The position numbers and the translations under genes were made by a program. The notes below the pieces were generated by a model. That model saw nothing but the letters and a program-made list of their open reading frames with translations, did no database searches and had not been told where the DNA came from. This document shows positions 19,595 to 30,306 of a stretch of DNA of 64,000 nt, piece by piece (within the stretch, counting starts at the first letter, position 1; each line of letters begins with the position of its first letter). Source of the DNA: Tritrichomonas musculus (taxonomy: Eukaryota; Parabasalia; Tritrichomonadida; Tritrichomonadidae). The DNA lies in the NCBI GenBank assembly GCA_039105265.1, contig JAPFFF010000008.1, positions 2,542,001 through 2,606,000 on the forward strand, read 5' to 3'.

Positions 19595-21998
19595 AGAAGG
19601 AAAAGTAAAAGAAAAAGAAAAAGTAAAAGAAACATATTATTTCTCTTCAGATAAAATTCAAATTTTTGAAAGCAACAACCAATATACGATGAAATTCACT
19701 TTTTGTGATAAAAAAAATATCGTCTTTAAAGATGTCCATGCTTACTTGTTATATTTACCACGACTTACAAACGAACTCAATTTTCATAAAAACAAACAAA
19801 TAGGAACAACGTATAAAACCGTTCGCTGCAAGAATATGTACGATATATTAATGACCAGTGATGAAAACCAGAGCAAAGTTAGCTTTAAGACTGCAGAAGA
19901 GCCTCCAGTCACCCATATTCGTGTTGTCAAGATTATTGGTGAAAAAATAACAGAAATCCATAAAATCCAGACGAAAGGCAATTCTGATGCTGACATTGTC
20001 ATTCCTAAAGACGAGGAAGGCGGCATGATTTACTGTGGTGTGATTGAAGTTCTATTTCCAAGTGACAGAGAAAAGTGTTTTATCAAAGAACTGAGTGTAA
20101 CAGAATACGAATATTCAGATGTTCCAACGATGCCTGCTTACAAGACTCGATACGGTTATGACGATCTGAGTGGCAGCATTGTCTTTGAATTCTTCTTGAA
20201 AGAAGAACCATCAGATTGTAAAAACCGATACGAGCACATTGGTGTTGAAATTTGTACGAAATACGGACGAAGTTTTGAAGTCGGATTTGGTCACATCTCA
20301 ACGAAACATCCGATCAACGTCCGATTCACGCCGAAAGACATCAACAATCTTGGAGAATTTTCAGGTGAGAACATTAAATCTATTTGTTACAGCAACGATC
20401 GACTTTATGCTCACTGCGGCCTGCCAATTTCATACGCCTCAAAAGAAGACCAGAAGACATTGACGTTCTTGCGCTGCATTTTTGATCTTTTTGTTGATAA
20501 TCCAGACCACTTCAGAGATAAAGTTCAATCGTACATCAGGCGATTCGTATTTGACCCACGAAGTGTGACCATCGGCGACTTCTACGACATTTTCAATGAC
20601 GATGAAGGCAAAACTATAAATGTTAAACTTTTGACATCTAAATTTGAAAGTCCTGTAGCTGACTTGACTACTATATTTAATCGCCTGATGAAAAAAAAAG
20701 ATAACAAAAATGATCGATTCGTTGTTAAAAAAATAAATGGATTGACAAAAAAAGGAAAGAAATATGTTTATTTATATATAATGAAAGTGAGCAAAAAAAA
20801 TATTGTTTTTAATGTCGAAAGAAAAAAAGATTTAACAAAAAGTAATATCTTGGCTTGCTTGCTCATTAGCGATAGGAAAAAGCATTCAGAGCAGCCTTTT
20901 TATGACTATTACGAGAACAGAGAAAAGTGCCTCTTTTACGCATCAAAGTCATTTCTATCGTTCCGCCCACTGTCCGCGCATCCGCCGTTCATCGCGAGCT
21001 TTGACTACTTCAAAGTCGAATTGACAGAAGAAATCGAAAAACCGATTCTTTACTTCAAATTCAAAATTGGAGATGAAACGAACGAACCAGAATTCTGTGA
21101 AAGCATGTCACAAATGACAGTTGTTGACAAGGAGAAGTTCTTTGAAGATAAAAATAATAAAAATCTGCGTCTTTTCCCAATTGTCCTGTCACGTGAGGAA
21201 GTCCCAGAAGGATATAAAGGAAGTAAAGAAGAAGTCAAAACAGGCAGCACGTATCTGTGCATTGATATGAGTGAATATGACAGTGGAACGAAACTTTCAT
21301 TCGCCGTCTCTTTTGACTTGTGTGAAGATCAAAACTTCTTTGTTCCAAAATTTATCGAACAAAGAGATGATGGAAAAGAAATTTATTCCATCACAATTGA
21401 ACATGTAACTGTTTCTTTCAAGGTCAAAAATAGTAAAAAAGGAAAAGAAGAAAAAGAAAAAGGGAAAGAAAAAGAAGGAGAAGGAGAAGAAAAAGGAAAT
21501 GAAAAAGAAGGTAAAGAAAAAGGAAAAGGAAATGAAAAAGAAGAAAAAGCGAAAGAAAAAGAAGGAAAAGGAAAAGGAGAAGAAAATAAAAATGAAAAAG
21601 AAGGAAAAGAAAAAAGAAAAGAAAATGAAAAGGAAAAGGAAGGAGAAGAAAAAGAAGGAGAAGAAAATAAAAAAGAAAAAGAAGGTAAAGAAAAAAGAAA
21701 AGAAAATGAAAAAGAAAAAGAAGAAAAAGGGAAAGAAAAAGAAGGAGAAGGAGAAGAAAATAAAAAAGAAAAAGAAGGTAAAGAAAAAAGAAAAGAAAAA
21801 GGAAATGAAAAGGAAGGAAAAGAAAAAAAAGGGAAAGAAAAAAGAAATGGAAATGAAAAAGAAGGAAAAGAAAAAAGAAGAGAAAGAGAAAGAGAAGAAG
21901 AAGCGGAAGAGGAAGAAGAATGGGAAGAGGAAGAAGAATGGAAAGAAGAAGAAGAATGGAAAGAAGAAGAGGAAGAAGGAGCAACAATTGAAGATTAA
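19308..21998 (+). CDS. lineage-specific protein with acidic and KEK-rich tracts
   Basis: An 896-codon intact frame starts at ATG 19308. I do not recognise the family. The head has beta-strand-like alternation, then a run of Glu at about residues 76-100, a long globular part (about 110-700), and a highly charged tail of Lys/Glu with some Gly (about 705-870) ending in an acidic, Trp-dotted segment. The globular part is visibly richer in GC (20.0-21.4 kb) than the tracts around it. No signal peptide or membrane span is seen. The charged tail is low-complexity purine-rich DNA likely to vary in length between strains. The antisense Phe-rich frame over the tail is a shadow. A decayed partial copy follows directly downstream, so the gene has been tandemly duplicated. 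Confidence 0.75.
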
Positions 21999-22091
21999 AA
22001 AAAATAGGTAATAAAAATTGAACTCATTTAGCATTTATTTTAAATTATTTGTTTGTTTGTTTTTATTTTTAACAAAAAGTGTATTCTTAAA

Positions 22092-22460
22092 ATGAGTCAT
22101 ACGATGAAATACTCACTTTGTGATAAAAACAAAAACTTTTTAAAAGATTGCAATGCATGCTTGTCACATTTGCCAAGACTTACAAGCGAACTCAATTTTC
22201 ATACAAATAAAAACGAAGACAGAACAACGTACAAATCCGTATGTTACCAGAATATTCTGTACAGATTAAAAATGAAAATTAAATTAGTTTTGAAGCTACA
22301 AAATAGCCACCAGTCACTCATATTCGTGTTGTTAATATTATTAATGAAGAAATAATAGAAATTCATCAAATTAAGAAGAGGAGCAAAAGTCAGATTAAAC
22401 TTGAAAATAAAAGGCATATAATAATTGTGCCTTTTGTAATTAACAAGATGAATGAATAAT
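22092..22460 (+). pseudogene. decayed tandem copy of the upstream gene
   Basis: Translation gives MKYSLCDKNKN, HLPRLTSELNFH and TTYKSV. These match MKFTFCDKKN, YLPRLTNELNFH and TTYKTV at residues ~128-180 of the protein at 19308-21998. After a frame change the match continues as PPVTHIRVV (identical in both). The copy lacks the head and everything after about residue 200 of the parent. It is a truncated, frame-disrupted host gene duplicate. Confidence 0.8.
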
Positions 22461-22626
22461 AATAATTCAATACATAATATATCTCAAGACATAAAAGAAA
22501 ATTAAATTATAAAAATTTTCACAAAAAAAAATGGCAGATTTAAAGTGAAAGCATGCAAAATGGATTGACTGGAAATGGTATTTTACTTGATAAAATAATA
22601 ACATCAATTTTTGCTTTTTATAAATC

Positions 22627-22657
<31 letters not shown>

Positions 22658-22727
22658 GCATAAAAGCAAACAACAGAACAATATAGAATTTTTATTGTTT
22701 ACTAAAAATTTGTAATTTTTCAACAAA
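22461..22727. other. spacer with poly-A tract
   Basis: AT-rich spacer with about 25 A residues near 22633-22657. No gene. Confidence 0.4.
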
Positions 22728-23663
22728 TTAAATCTTTATTTGGCTATTAAGAGCATCCCAGCAATCGACCATTTTATTGAAGACACGCGAGACTCTTTCT
22801 TTTGATGAATTGTGAAGATATTCGTGCCAAAACATGAATGACGTATTCATTTCTGCCAGATGCATTGAATTCAATATTTCATTTTTCTTTGAATTTCTGT
22901 TCACATCACTTGGTAAATCTTTCAAATAAAGTGAAATGATCTCATCTTCAGTGAAGACGTAACCGTCTGCGTTAAGTCTGCTCAAAAAGAACGACAAATC
23001 ACTAGATGGATCACCGAGTGACACATTTTGCCAGTCACAAAAGATGACATTTCCATCATCATCGCAAAGGCAGTTACAAAGGTGAAAATCACCATGAATT
23101 AAGGTCAATTTTTGATTGAAAAATTTTGAATTAATTTCATTGATTGTTGCCGATATTTTCTCAATAACAGTGCCAGATGGAAGATTATGCCATGTAATAT
23201 CTGGATGCTCGTTTAGTACTGAGTTCCATCCTTCAGAATAATTTTTCAAATCGGAAGAATTTATATTTACAATATTACATTTTGGTAAGGAAAGTTCATC
23301 TGGTGATGGAGGAGTAAGCGAATGCAATTGAACAAGGGTTGAAAATATGTTTTCTATTTTGCTTTGGATTTCGGATATTTTAATTGGATGATATTTATTC
23401 ATTAATATTCCAATTTCGTTATTTATATCTGTTTCAAAAAATGTATCAACTTTTGGAACAAATTCAATGTGGTGCTTCATTGCGTAATGATAAAATCGTG
23501 CTTCTTTTATGAATGTCTCATAAAGTCCCTCTCCTTTTATTTTACTCTTTTGCGCTCTTTTCAGAATTTGCCTGTCTCCTATGCTGTATATTTCTGCACC
23601 ACTTATTCCATCATTTATTAGGCTATGTTGGGTTTTTGCTAAAAACTGGTCAATGTTTGACAT
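22728..23663 (-). CDS. APH/choline-kinase-type phosphotransferase
   Basis: The gene encodes 311 residues from ATG 23663. An in-frame TTG 30 bases upstream is not a credible start. The catalytic signature is plain: LIHGDFHLCN is the catalytic loop (HGDxHxxN, with Asp as base and Asn as metal ligand), followed by VIFCDWQNVSLGDPSSDL, in which the DW aspartate binds metal. This places it in the aminoglycoside phosphotransferase/choline kinase fold group, enzymes that move the ATP gamma-phosphate to a small hydroxylated molecule. The N-lobe keeps a lysine-containing strand (ILKRAQKSK) but has no kinase-type glycine loop, as is usual in this group. The substrate cannot be read from the sequence. 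TCATAC 15-20 bases before the ATG is a plausible initiator. Confidence 0.8.
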   Translation of the reverse strand: MSNIDQFLAKTQHSLINDGISGAEIYSIGDRQILKRAQKSKIKGEGLYETFIKEARFYHYAMKHHIEFVPKVDTFFETDINNEIGILMNKYHPIKISEIQSKIENIFSTLVQLHSLTPPSPDELSLPKCNIVNINSSDLKNYSEGWNSVLNEHPDITWHNLPSGTVIEKISATINEINSKFFNQKLTLIHGDFHLCNCLCDDDGNVIFCDWQNVSLGDPSSDLSFFLSRLNADGYVFTEDEIISLYLKDLPSDVNRNSKKNEILNSMHLAEMNTSFMFWHEYLHNSSKERVSRVFNKMVDCWDALNSQIKI

Positions 23664-23743
23664 TTTTTTTTTTAAATATGTATGACCATTCAAATATTTT
23701 TTATTTCACATTTCAAATAGATAAATAAACAATTCATTTAAAT

Positions 23744-24893
23744 TCAAATTTTTTTATTGATTGTGCTTATTTGAGTGGTTATGTTATCAAATTCGTCTTT
23801 TTGATTTTTCGAAATTGAATCAAGTCTGCTTTCATTTGACTTTTCCTGATTTGATATGATTTCATTAAGTTTCGTAATTTTCTGATTTTGTTCATTGTTA
23901 TTTTGGTCAATTTGTTGTTTATGTGTTTTATTTTCATTTTGTAAATCAATGTTTTTTGATGATAACGATTTTATTTGATCATTCATCGTGTCAATATCGT
24001 TTTGCATTTTTGAGTAGTTATCATTCTGTTTGTTAACATTTGCAGCGATTTTTTTATTGATTTTGTTGAGTTGTGTCGTTAAGTTATCAACTTCATCTTT
24101 TTGTTGTTTAGAAATTGAATCAAATCTGTTTTCATTTGACTTTTTCAGATTTGATATGATTTCATTAAGTTTCGTAATTTTTGATTATGTTCATTGTTAT
24201 TTTGGTCAATTTGTCGTTTAAGTGTTTTAATTTCATCGTAAACATGTATTAACTCGTTTTTCAAATCATTATTTTGTGAATCAAATGAACTTTTCAATTG
24301 CAGAATTCTCTCTTTTTGTTTATCTTCATTTTCTTTTATTGTTTTTTCGACAAATTCCAACTTTTCAGTGAATTCATTTTTCACTTGCAAAAACAATTTT
24401 TCTTGGTTTTTATAAAGTCATCTAATTTACTCTGAATTTCTTTATTTGAATTCACATGAAACTCAAGATTTGAGGTCAATTTTTTAATGTTTGTTTCATC
24501 GTCATTTTGTCTTTTTTTTTTTAATTCTTCTAAATCTCTTTTATTTTGATTTATATGTTGTGAATTCAAACTCGGAATCATTCCAAATCGTTGTTCAGAA
24601 TTCTGTAACGCATCTTCTAAGTTTTCGAATTAAGTTTTGCACATCAATCAATGGAATAAGTATGAAAATATCAGTGTTTTTATTTTTTTCAAAATGTTTT
24701 AATATTAACTCGTAGGATTTGTCGTGTTTGTTGAATTTATAATCTGCAAGTTTGAATATATTATACAAGTTATTGATTGGTAATAAAAATAATGAATTTC
24801 CTCTTTTCTCTACGCAATCATCAAGATTATTTGCAATAACTGATTCTGAAGTTGATTTATCTGTAATTTTTACATCAAATATATCATTTATAT
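23744..24893 (-). pseudogene. broken coiled-coil protein gene
   Basis: Successive minus-strand frames belong to one gene. A head region (24893 to ~24630) contains NSLFLLPINNLYNIFKL. A linker reads ENLEDALQNSEQRFG once the frame changes. A long Lys/Glu/Gln/Asn-rich coiled coil then runs to 23744. At least three frame changes separate the pieces (near 24.62, 24.40 and 24.18 kb), so it cannot make a full product. The head-plus-coiled-coil plan resembles abundant trichomonad proteins of unknown function. Within the coiled coil, about 23800-23930 and 24110-24235 are a near-identical direct repeat of ~315 bp period. The 5' end is cut off by the inverted ankyrin fragment that begins at about 24898. 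Confidence 0.7.
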
Positions 24894-24897
24894 ATGA

Positions 24898-25352
24898 ATA
24901 ATAATCCAGATTTGATTCACATTCTTGAAAGAAATGAAATTCAATTCGATCCAAAATTACTCTTTAAAGAGTCAGTAAAATGTCATCACAATGAAATCGC
25001 AAATTACATCAAAGAAAACTACTTGTGTAATTTTTCTGACGATATTGAATATGCTCTCAAATACTGCAATTTTGCTTTCATTGATCAAGATTCAAATATG
25101 AAAGATTACCTCTATTCACTGTGCATTTATGATTATTCAATTTTTGTTGATTTACTAATGAAAGAAGAAGATTTAGATATAAACAAAAAAATAATTCTTG
25201 GTTCAATTTTTTTAACAAAGTTTTAATATTAATTGAATATTTATATCATTCATAGAATCAACTTTTTCAATGGAATTCATATCATGTATTTCAAATAAAA
25301 TTTATAAATTTTTAAATTCAAATGAAATTACCAATTAAATAATATTTTAATT
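24898..25352 (+). repeat. inverted copy of ankyrin-gene 3' end
   Basis: This segment is the reverse complement of about 28557-29005 with near identity. On the plus strand it re-encodes the last ~108 residues of the ankyrin N-terminal protein (from NNPDLIHILE to the end LTKF) and includes about 120 bp of 3' flank. With its partner it brackets the spaced ankyrin array at 25.6-28.5 kb in opposite orientation. Confidence 0.85.
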
Positions 25353-25584
25353 AAAAATCACAAAATTCAATGGAATTGAAAATTAAAATGTTTTAAATGA
25401 AATTATATTTTATACAACTCATAAAACGACATTATTGAGGAAAGAAAAAAAAGATTTGGTTTTAAACAGTAAATAATTTATTTATTTCACTATTTTGGGA
25501 ATATTCAATAGGTTTTTGGCATAAATAAATAAATAAAAAAAAATCGTCAAAAAATATTGCAAAATTCGATTTAATTTCAATGAT

Positions 25585-28535
25585 GAATTTCATCTTTAAC
25601 ATTTACATCTATTTTTTTATGGCCTAATAAAAGTTTAACTATCTCAATTTCACCCATTGCAACAGCCATATGCAATGATGAGAGCTTATTAAAACAAAGA
25701 ATAAATATTGTTTAAAACAAATAATTAAAATGTTATTAACTATCAAAATTGAAATATTATTCAAAATTTCAAAATTGAATCATTTGAATATTGTGAAAAA
25801 AAAGAGAATTATGAAATATTGATAATATTAACATCGAGTTTATCATTTGTTAATAAAAGTTTTATAATTTCAATATTTTTTAACAATACTGCATAAAATA
25901 ATGCTGTTACATTAATTTTTATTTTAATTTCATTTAAACATTTAACCTTGAACCATATTAAAATGATTGATATGTAACAGATGGAATTTCATTGAAACAT
26001 TAAAATAATGAATTATAGTGAAGTATTTAACTTTGAATTTGAAAAACAAAAATGATTTGAAAATATTGAGAATATTTACATCCAATTTATCATTTGTCAA
26101 TAAAAGTTTAATGATTTCAATATTCTCTCCTCTAACTGCTAGAAAGAATGATGTCATATTAAATCATAAATTACAATTCCATTGAAATGTTCAAAAATAT
26201 TGAAAGCATTAATATCGAGCTTATCAATTGTTAACAAATATTTGACGATCTCAACATTATTTGCATATACTGCATAAGATAATGCTGTTATATTAATTTT
26301 TATTTTAATTTTATTTAAATAATTAATTTTGAATCATATTAAAGTGATTGATATGTAATACCATAATAATGTTTAACATTTGAATTATATTGAAACTTTT
26401 GGAAATGAATATAATTGAAAAATTAAATTTTTGAATTTGAAAAACAAAATTGATTTGAAAATATTGAGAATATTTACGTCCAATTTATCATCTGTTAATA
26501 AAAGTTTAATGATTTCAATATTCCCTTCTTTAACTGCGAGAAAGAATGCTGTCATATTATATTATATTATAAATTACAATTCCATTTATATTTTTTATAT
26601 TTTTGAATGTCATAAATAAAATGGCTTAAGAAATAACTAGAAGATTTATATCGATCCTACCACAATTTAATAAAAGTTTTATAATTTCAATATCTTTTTT
26701 GATAATTGCATTAAATAATACTGTTTTATGAAATTGTGTCAAAATTCGATTAAATTTTTGATTGTTAATTCTATTGAAATATTTGACTTAGAATTGTATT
26801 GAATTTTTTTATTTTGAATACCATTGAAATAATCAAATTTGAATGTCAAAAAATAAAATAATTTGTGAAATATTAATAATATTAACATCAACCTTTTTAT
26901 TTGATAATAAAAGTTTTATGATTTCAATATTTCCTTCATCAATTGCAAAATATAATGCTGTTTTATTAACTTTAAGTAAAACTAAATTGTTGCAATATAT
27001 TTGAAATTTCATTGAATTTTGATTAAAAAAAATCTCATTTAATCAAATAATTCATAATTTTATTGAAAAATTTGATTCTTAAAATTATGTAAATAAAAAA
27101 AACGAGTGTTGAATTTCATGAAAAAAATGGTCGAAAATATTAAAAACATTGATATCTAGTTTTTCATTATCCAATAAAAGTTTTATGATTTCAATTTTTT
27201 TATTTTCTATTGCTTCACATAATGCTGTCTTATATAATCATTAATAAAAATCTCATAAAAATACTTGATTTTTGAATATCATTAAATATTTAATTTTAAA
27301 CATAATTGAAATTATAATCTATGAATTATATTGAAATATCAGATTTATAAATATCATTCAAATAATCAAATTTGAATATAATTTGAACTTTTTGATTTTG
27401 AATGGCACAAAAATGTTTGATTTTGAATGACACAAAAATGCTTGATTTCAAATATAATTAAAGTATTTGATGTTAAATTCTATTGGAATTTTAGATTATA
27501 AACTTCATTAGTATTATTAGTTTTTAAATTTTATTGAAATAAATAATTTTGAATTTTAAAAATAAAATGAGCTTGAAAATATTGAGAACATTGACATCAA
27601 GTTTATCATTTGTTAATAAAAGTTTGACGATTGGAATATTAAATTTCTCAACTGCTAGAAATAATGCTGTTTTATATAATCATAAAAAAAATTCTATTTA
27701 AATAACAAATTTTCAATTTCATGAAAAAAAAATTATTTTGAATTGCATTTAAATATTTTATCTCGAACAAAATTGAATTAATCGATGTGGAATTTGATTT
27801 AAATATTTGACTTCAAATCCTGTTAAAATATTGATCTTTAAATTCCATTGAAAATACTCAATTTTAATTGCTTTTAGGTCATAAACTATAGTATTTAGAA
27901 AATTAATGTCTAGTTTATCATTCATTAATAAAAGTTTGATTATATCAATGTTTTCTTTTTCAACAGCTAGAAATAATGCTGTTTTACAAGTTGTATAAAA
28001 TATAATTTCATTTAAAACATTTTAATTTTCAATTCCATTGAATTTTGTGATTTTTGAATTCTATTTAAAAAATTGAATAAAAATGCTATGAAAAAAATTA
28101 TGAATTTTGAATTTTAAAAATATAAATACACTTGAAAACATTAATAGTATTGATATCTATCTTATCATTGTTTAATAAAAGTTTGACAATTTCGATATTT
28201 CCTTTATCAACTGCCGTAAAGAATGCTGTCCTATAAAATCTCATAATTTGCAATTTCATTAATAAAAAAAATTATTTTGAATTTCATTTAAATATTTGAT
28301 TTTGAACTAAATTGAATTATTTATGGTGAAACTTTATTTGAACATATGATTTTTAACCATATTAAAAATATTTTTCTCTTTAAATACTATTTAAATTCCT
28401 AAATTTAATGTTTTGTCTTTTGATCATTGAAGTATTTAGAATATTAATATCAAGTTTATCATGTGTCAGCAAATGTTTGATGATTTCAATGCTTTCTTTC
28501 TCAACAGCTGCATAAAGTACTGTCTTATGAAATCA
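25585..28535 (-). other. array of twelve spaced ankyrin modules
   Basis: Reading the minus strand from 28535 down, twelve ankyrin units occur at about 28430-28530, 28140-28235, 27890-27985, 27575-27675, 27130-27230, 26870-26965, 26640-26725, 26455-26560, 26195-26290, 26070-26160, 25835-25915 and 25585-25690. Each encodes about 30 residues of the form KTALFLAVEKENIEIIKLLL followed by TNDKLDVNILN, with no stop inside the unit. Between units lie roughly 60-300 bp of AT-rich sequence with stops, always breaking at the same repeat position, between LNIF and KTA. The last unit reads SSLHMAVAMGEIEIVKLLL. The array continues exactly where the gene at 28677-29822 stops, which in related proteins is where ankyrin repeats begin. 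No GTAYGT donor or ACACAG acceptor is consistently present. It may be a multi-exon 3' part of that gene, a silent cassette store, or a decaying array. Confidence 0.75.
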
Positions 28536-28676
28536 AAAAAAATATAATTTCATTAAAATATTATTTAATTGGTAATTTCATTTAAATATGAAAATTTAAA
28601 AATTTTATTTGAAATACATGATATGAATTCCATTGAAAAAGTTGATTCTATGAATGATATAAATATTCAATTAATA

Positions 28677-29822
28677 TTAAAACTTTGTTAAAAAAATTGA
28701 ACCAAGAATTATTTTTTTGTTTATATCTAAATCTTCTTCTTTCATTAGTAAATCAACAAAAATTGAATAATCATAAATGCACAGTGAATAGAGGTAATCT
28801 TTCATATTTGAATCTTGATCAATGAAAGCAAAATTGCAGTATTTGAGAGCATATTCAATATCGTCAGAAAAATTACACAAGTAGTTTTCTTTGATGTAAT
28901 TTGCGATTTCATTGTGATGACATTTTACTGACTCTTTAAAGAGTAATTTTGGATCGAATTGAATTTCATTTCTTTCAAGAATGTGAATCAAATCTGGATT
29001 ATTTGAATGAATTGAATATAGCCACAAAGTTGGTTCCAATTTAATTCCATTTAGCATCAAGTATTGAAAAATTTGAATTGACCCATAGAATGCTGCATAT
29101 TCAATTAATTTTGGTTTATTTTCTGAGGATTGCTTTTTAACTAAAAAAGAATTCGTTTCGTAAATTGATGATGTGATCTCAGAATTCAATGAATAATTGG
29201 TCTTAGTCATATATGCCACAAATTCTTCAATTGAATCGTCTCGAATTAATTTGCAAATGTAATTTTCATTTTCTCCGATTTCTCGATTCTTTTCAAAATC
29301 TTCTGGCAATTCAAGTTCATCCTCTTCAATCCAATATTCTGGTAAAAAACCTTCTTCTGACTCAAAAAGCGAGTCATCATTAAAGAATGGTTCGCATTCT
29401 TTTAAAAAAAATTGCGGATAATTGGTGTCGTAATATTTTTTACTTGAAAGAAATTCTTTAATTATGCAATTATCAATTATTAGCATGTTTTCTTTAAGCA
29501 GGAATAATAGTATTTTTTTGTTGCTTTTGAAAAAGTTGAATAGATCTGAATTTGAATAGAAACGTTGAATCTCTTTTTTGAAAAAAGTTAAAATCAATTC
29601 GATTTTCCTCGAAAAGTTCGGATTGCGATTATGGTTATCATAAATATTTAAAAGTATTTTGAGAAATAATGTGAATTCATGCTTACTATTGTACTTTTTT
29701 ATATCATCTAAAATATTATTTAGATTTAGGAAAAGAATTTCCACTTTTTCTTCATCTTCCAGGAAGTTTAATAGATTTTCATAATTTGTCTTTGCTCTAC
29801 TTATTAAGTTTGGAATAGACAT
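28677..29822 (-). CDS. ankyrin protein N-terminal part (DUF3447-type)
   Basis: A 381-codon frame starts at ATG 29822. The head is helical with an acidic stretch near residues 170-190. Then comes the block recognisable from trichomonad ankyrin proteins: LIRDDSIEEFVAYM near 210, PKLIEYAAFYGSIQIFQYL near 255-275, LWLYSIHSNNPDLIHILE near 285-300, and YSLCIYDYSIFVDLL near 350. In full-length relatives this block (DUF3447-like) leads straight into canonical ankyrin repeats. Here the frame ends after DINKKII...LTKF, and the repeats follow on the same strand as spaced modules. The ORF may therefore be the first exon of a longer gene or a truncated protein. The last 108 codons exist again, inverted, at 24.9 kb. 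Confidence 0.8.
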   Translation of the reverse strand: MSIPNLISRAKTNYENLLNFLEDEEKVEILFLNLNNILDDIKKYNSKHEFTLFLKILLNIYDNHNRNPNFSRKIELILTFFKKEIQRFYSNSDLFNFFKSNKKILLFLLKENMLIIDNCIIKEFLSSKKYYDTNYPQFFLKECEPFFNDDSLFESEEGFLPEYWIEEDELELPEDFEKNREIGENENYICKLIRDDSIEEFVAYMTKTNYSLNSEITSSIYETNSFLVKKQSSENKPKLIEYAAFYGSIQIFQYLMLNGIKLEPTLWLYSIHSNNPDLIHILERNEIQFDPKLLFKESVKCHHNEIANYIKENYLCNFSDDIEYALKYCNFAFIDQDSNMKDYLYSLCIYDYSIFVDLLMKEEDLDINKKIILGSIFLTKF

Positions 29823-29827
29823 TATGA
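29823..29827 (-). promoter_or_regulatory. candidate Inr of the ankyrin gene
   Basis: On the minus strand TCATA directly precedes the ATG, matching the TCA(+1)YW initiator with an extremely short leader of about three bases. Confidence 0.4.
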
Positions 29828-30296
29828 GAAATCTTAGCTAATCAACAAAAAAATTGAAAAAAAAAGTTTTTTAAAAAGTTTTCAATTCTTCGAGTTACAT
29901 TTAATTGTTGAAAAACATGAAAAAAAATATTTTTAGAACTTTTGGTTCATCTTTATAAAAAACTTATAAGGATTTGTATACCATATTTATAGTATACTAT
30001 TTTAAAAATATTACTATCATTATGATAGTATCATTAACCTATTGAAACGTGATTATGTTTATATTAATGCTAATTAATACATATTTTTTAATCCTTTTGA
30101 TTTCATTCTTTTTTGTAAACTATGTTAAATTCAATGTTTTAAGTGTTCAATCGAATTTTTAAAATTAAATTAGATAATAGGAGTTAATTATTTTGTAATT
30201 TTTTATAAATAAAAAAAAGACATTGAAATAAGTCGTTTTTATGATTTGTTTATGATTGTATGGGTATTAAACTTTTTGAATATTTATTTAATTCAT
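29828..30296. other. divergent intergenic region
   Basis: This 470 bp AT-rich region separates two genes that are transcribed outward in opposite directions. It contains a short dyad (TACCATATTTATAGTATAC region near 29980) but no gene. Confidence 0.4.
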
Positions 30297-30302
30297 TCAT
30301 TA
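30297..30302 (+). promoter_or_regulatory. candidate Inr of the BspA-like gene
   Basis: TCATTA ends five bases before the ATG, with the +1 A eight bases upstream. It fits the parabasalid initiator consensus. Confidence 0.45.
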
Positions 30303-30306
30303 TACC

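Noticed and set aside
21297-22034. Long minus-strand frames rich in Phe and Leu opposite the charged-tail gene
   Set aside because: They are the complement of purine-rich Lys/Glu codons of the plus-strand gene and have no independent features.
25585-28535. Canonical trichomonad introns between ankyrin modules
   Set aside because: No consistent GTAYGT donor or ACTAACACACAG-type acceptor is found. AC-AG before CAT is mostly the Thr-Ala codon pair and is absent in two modules.
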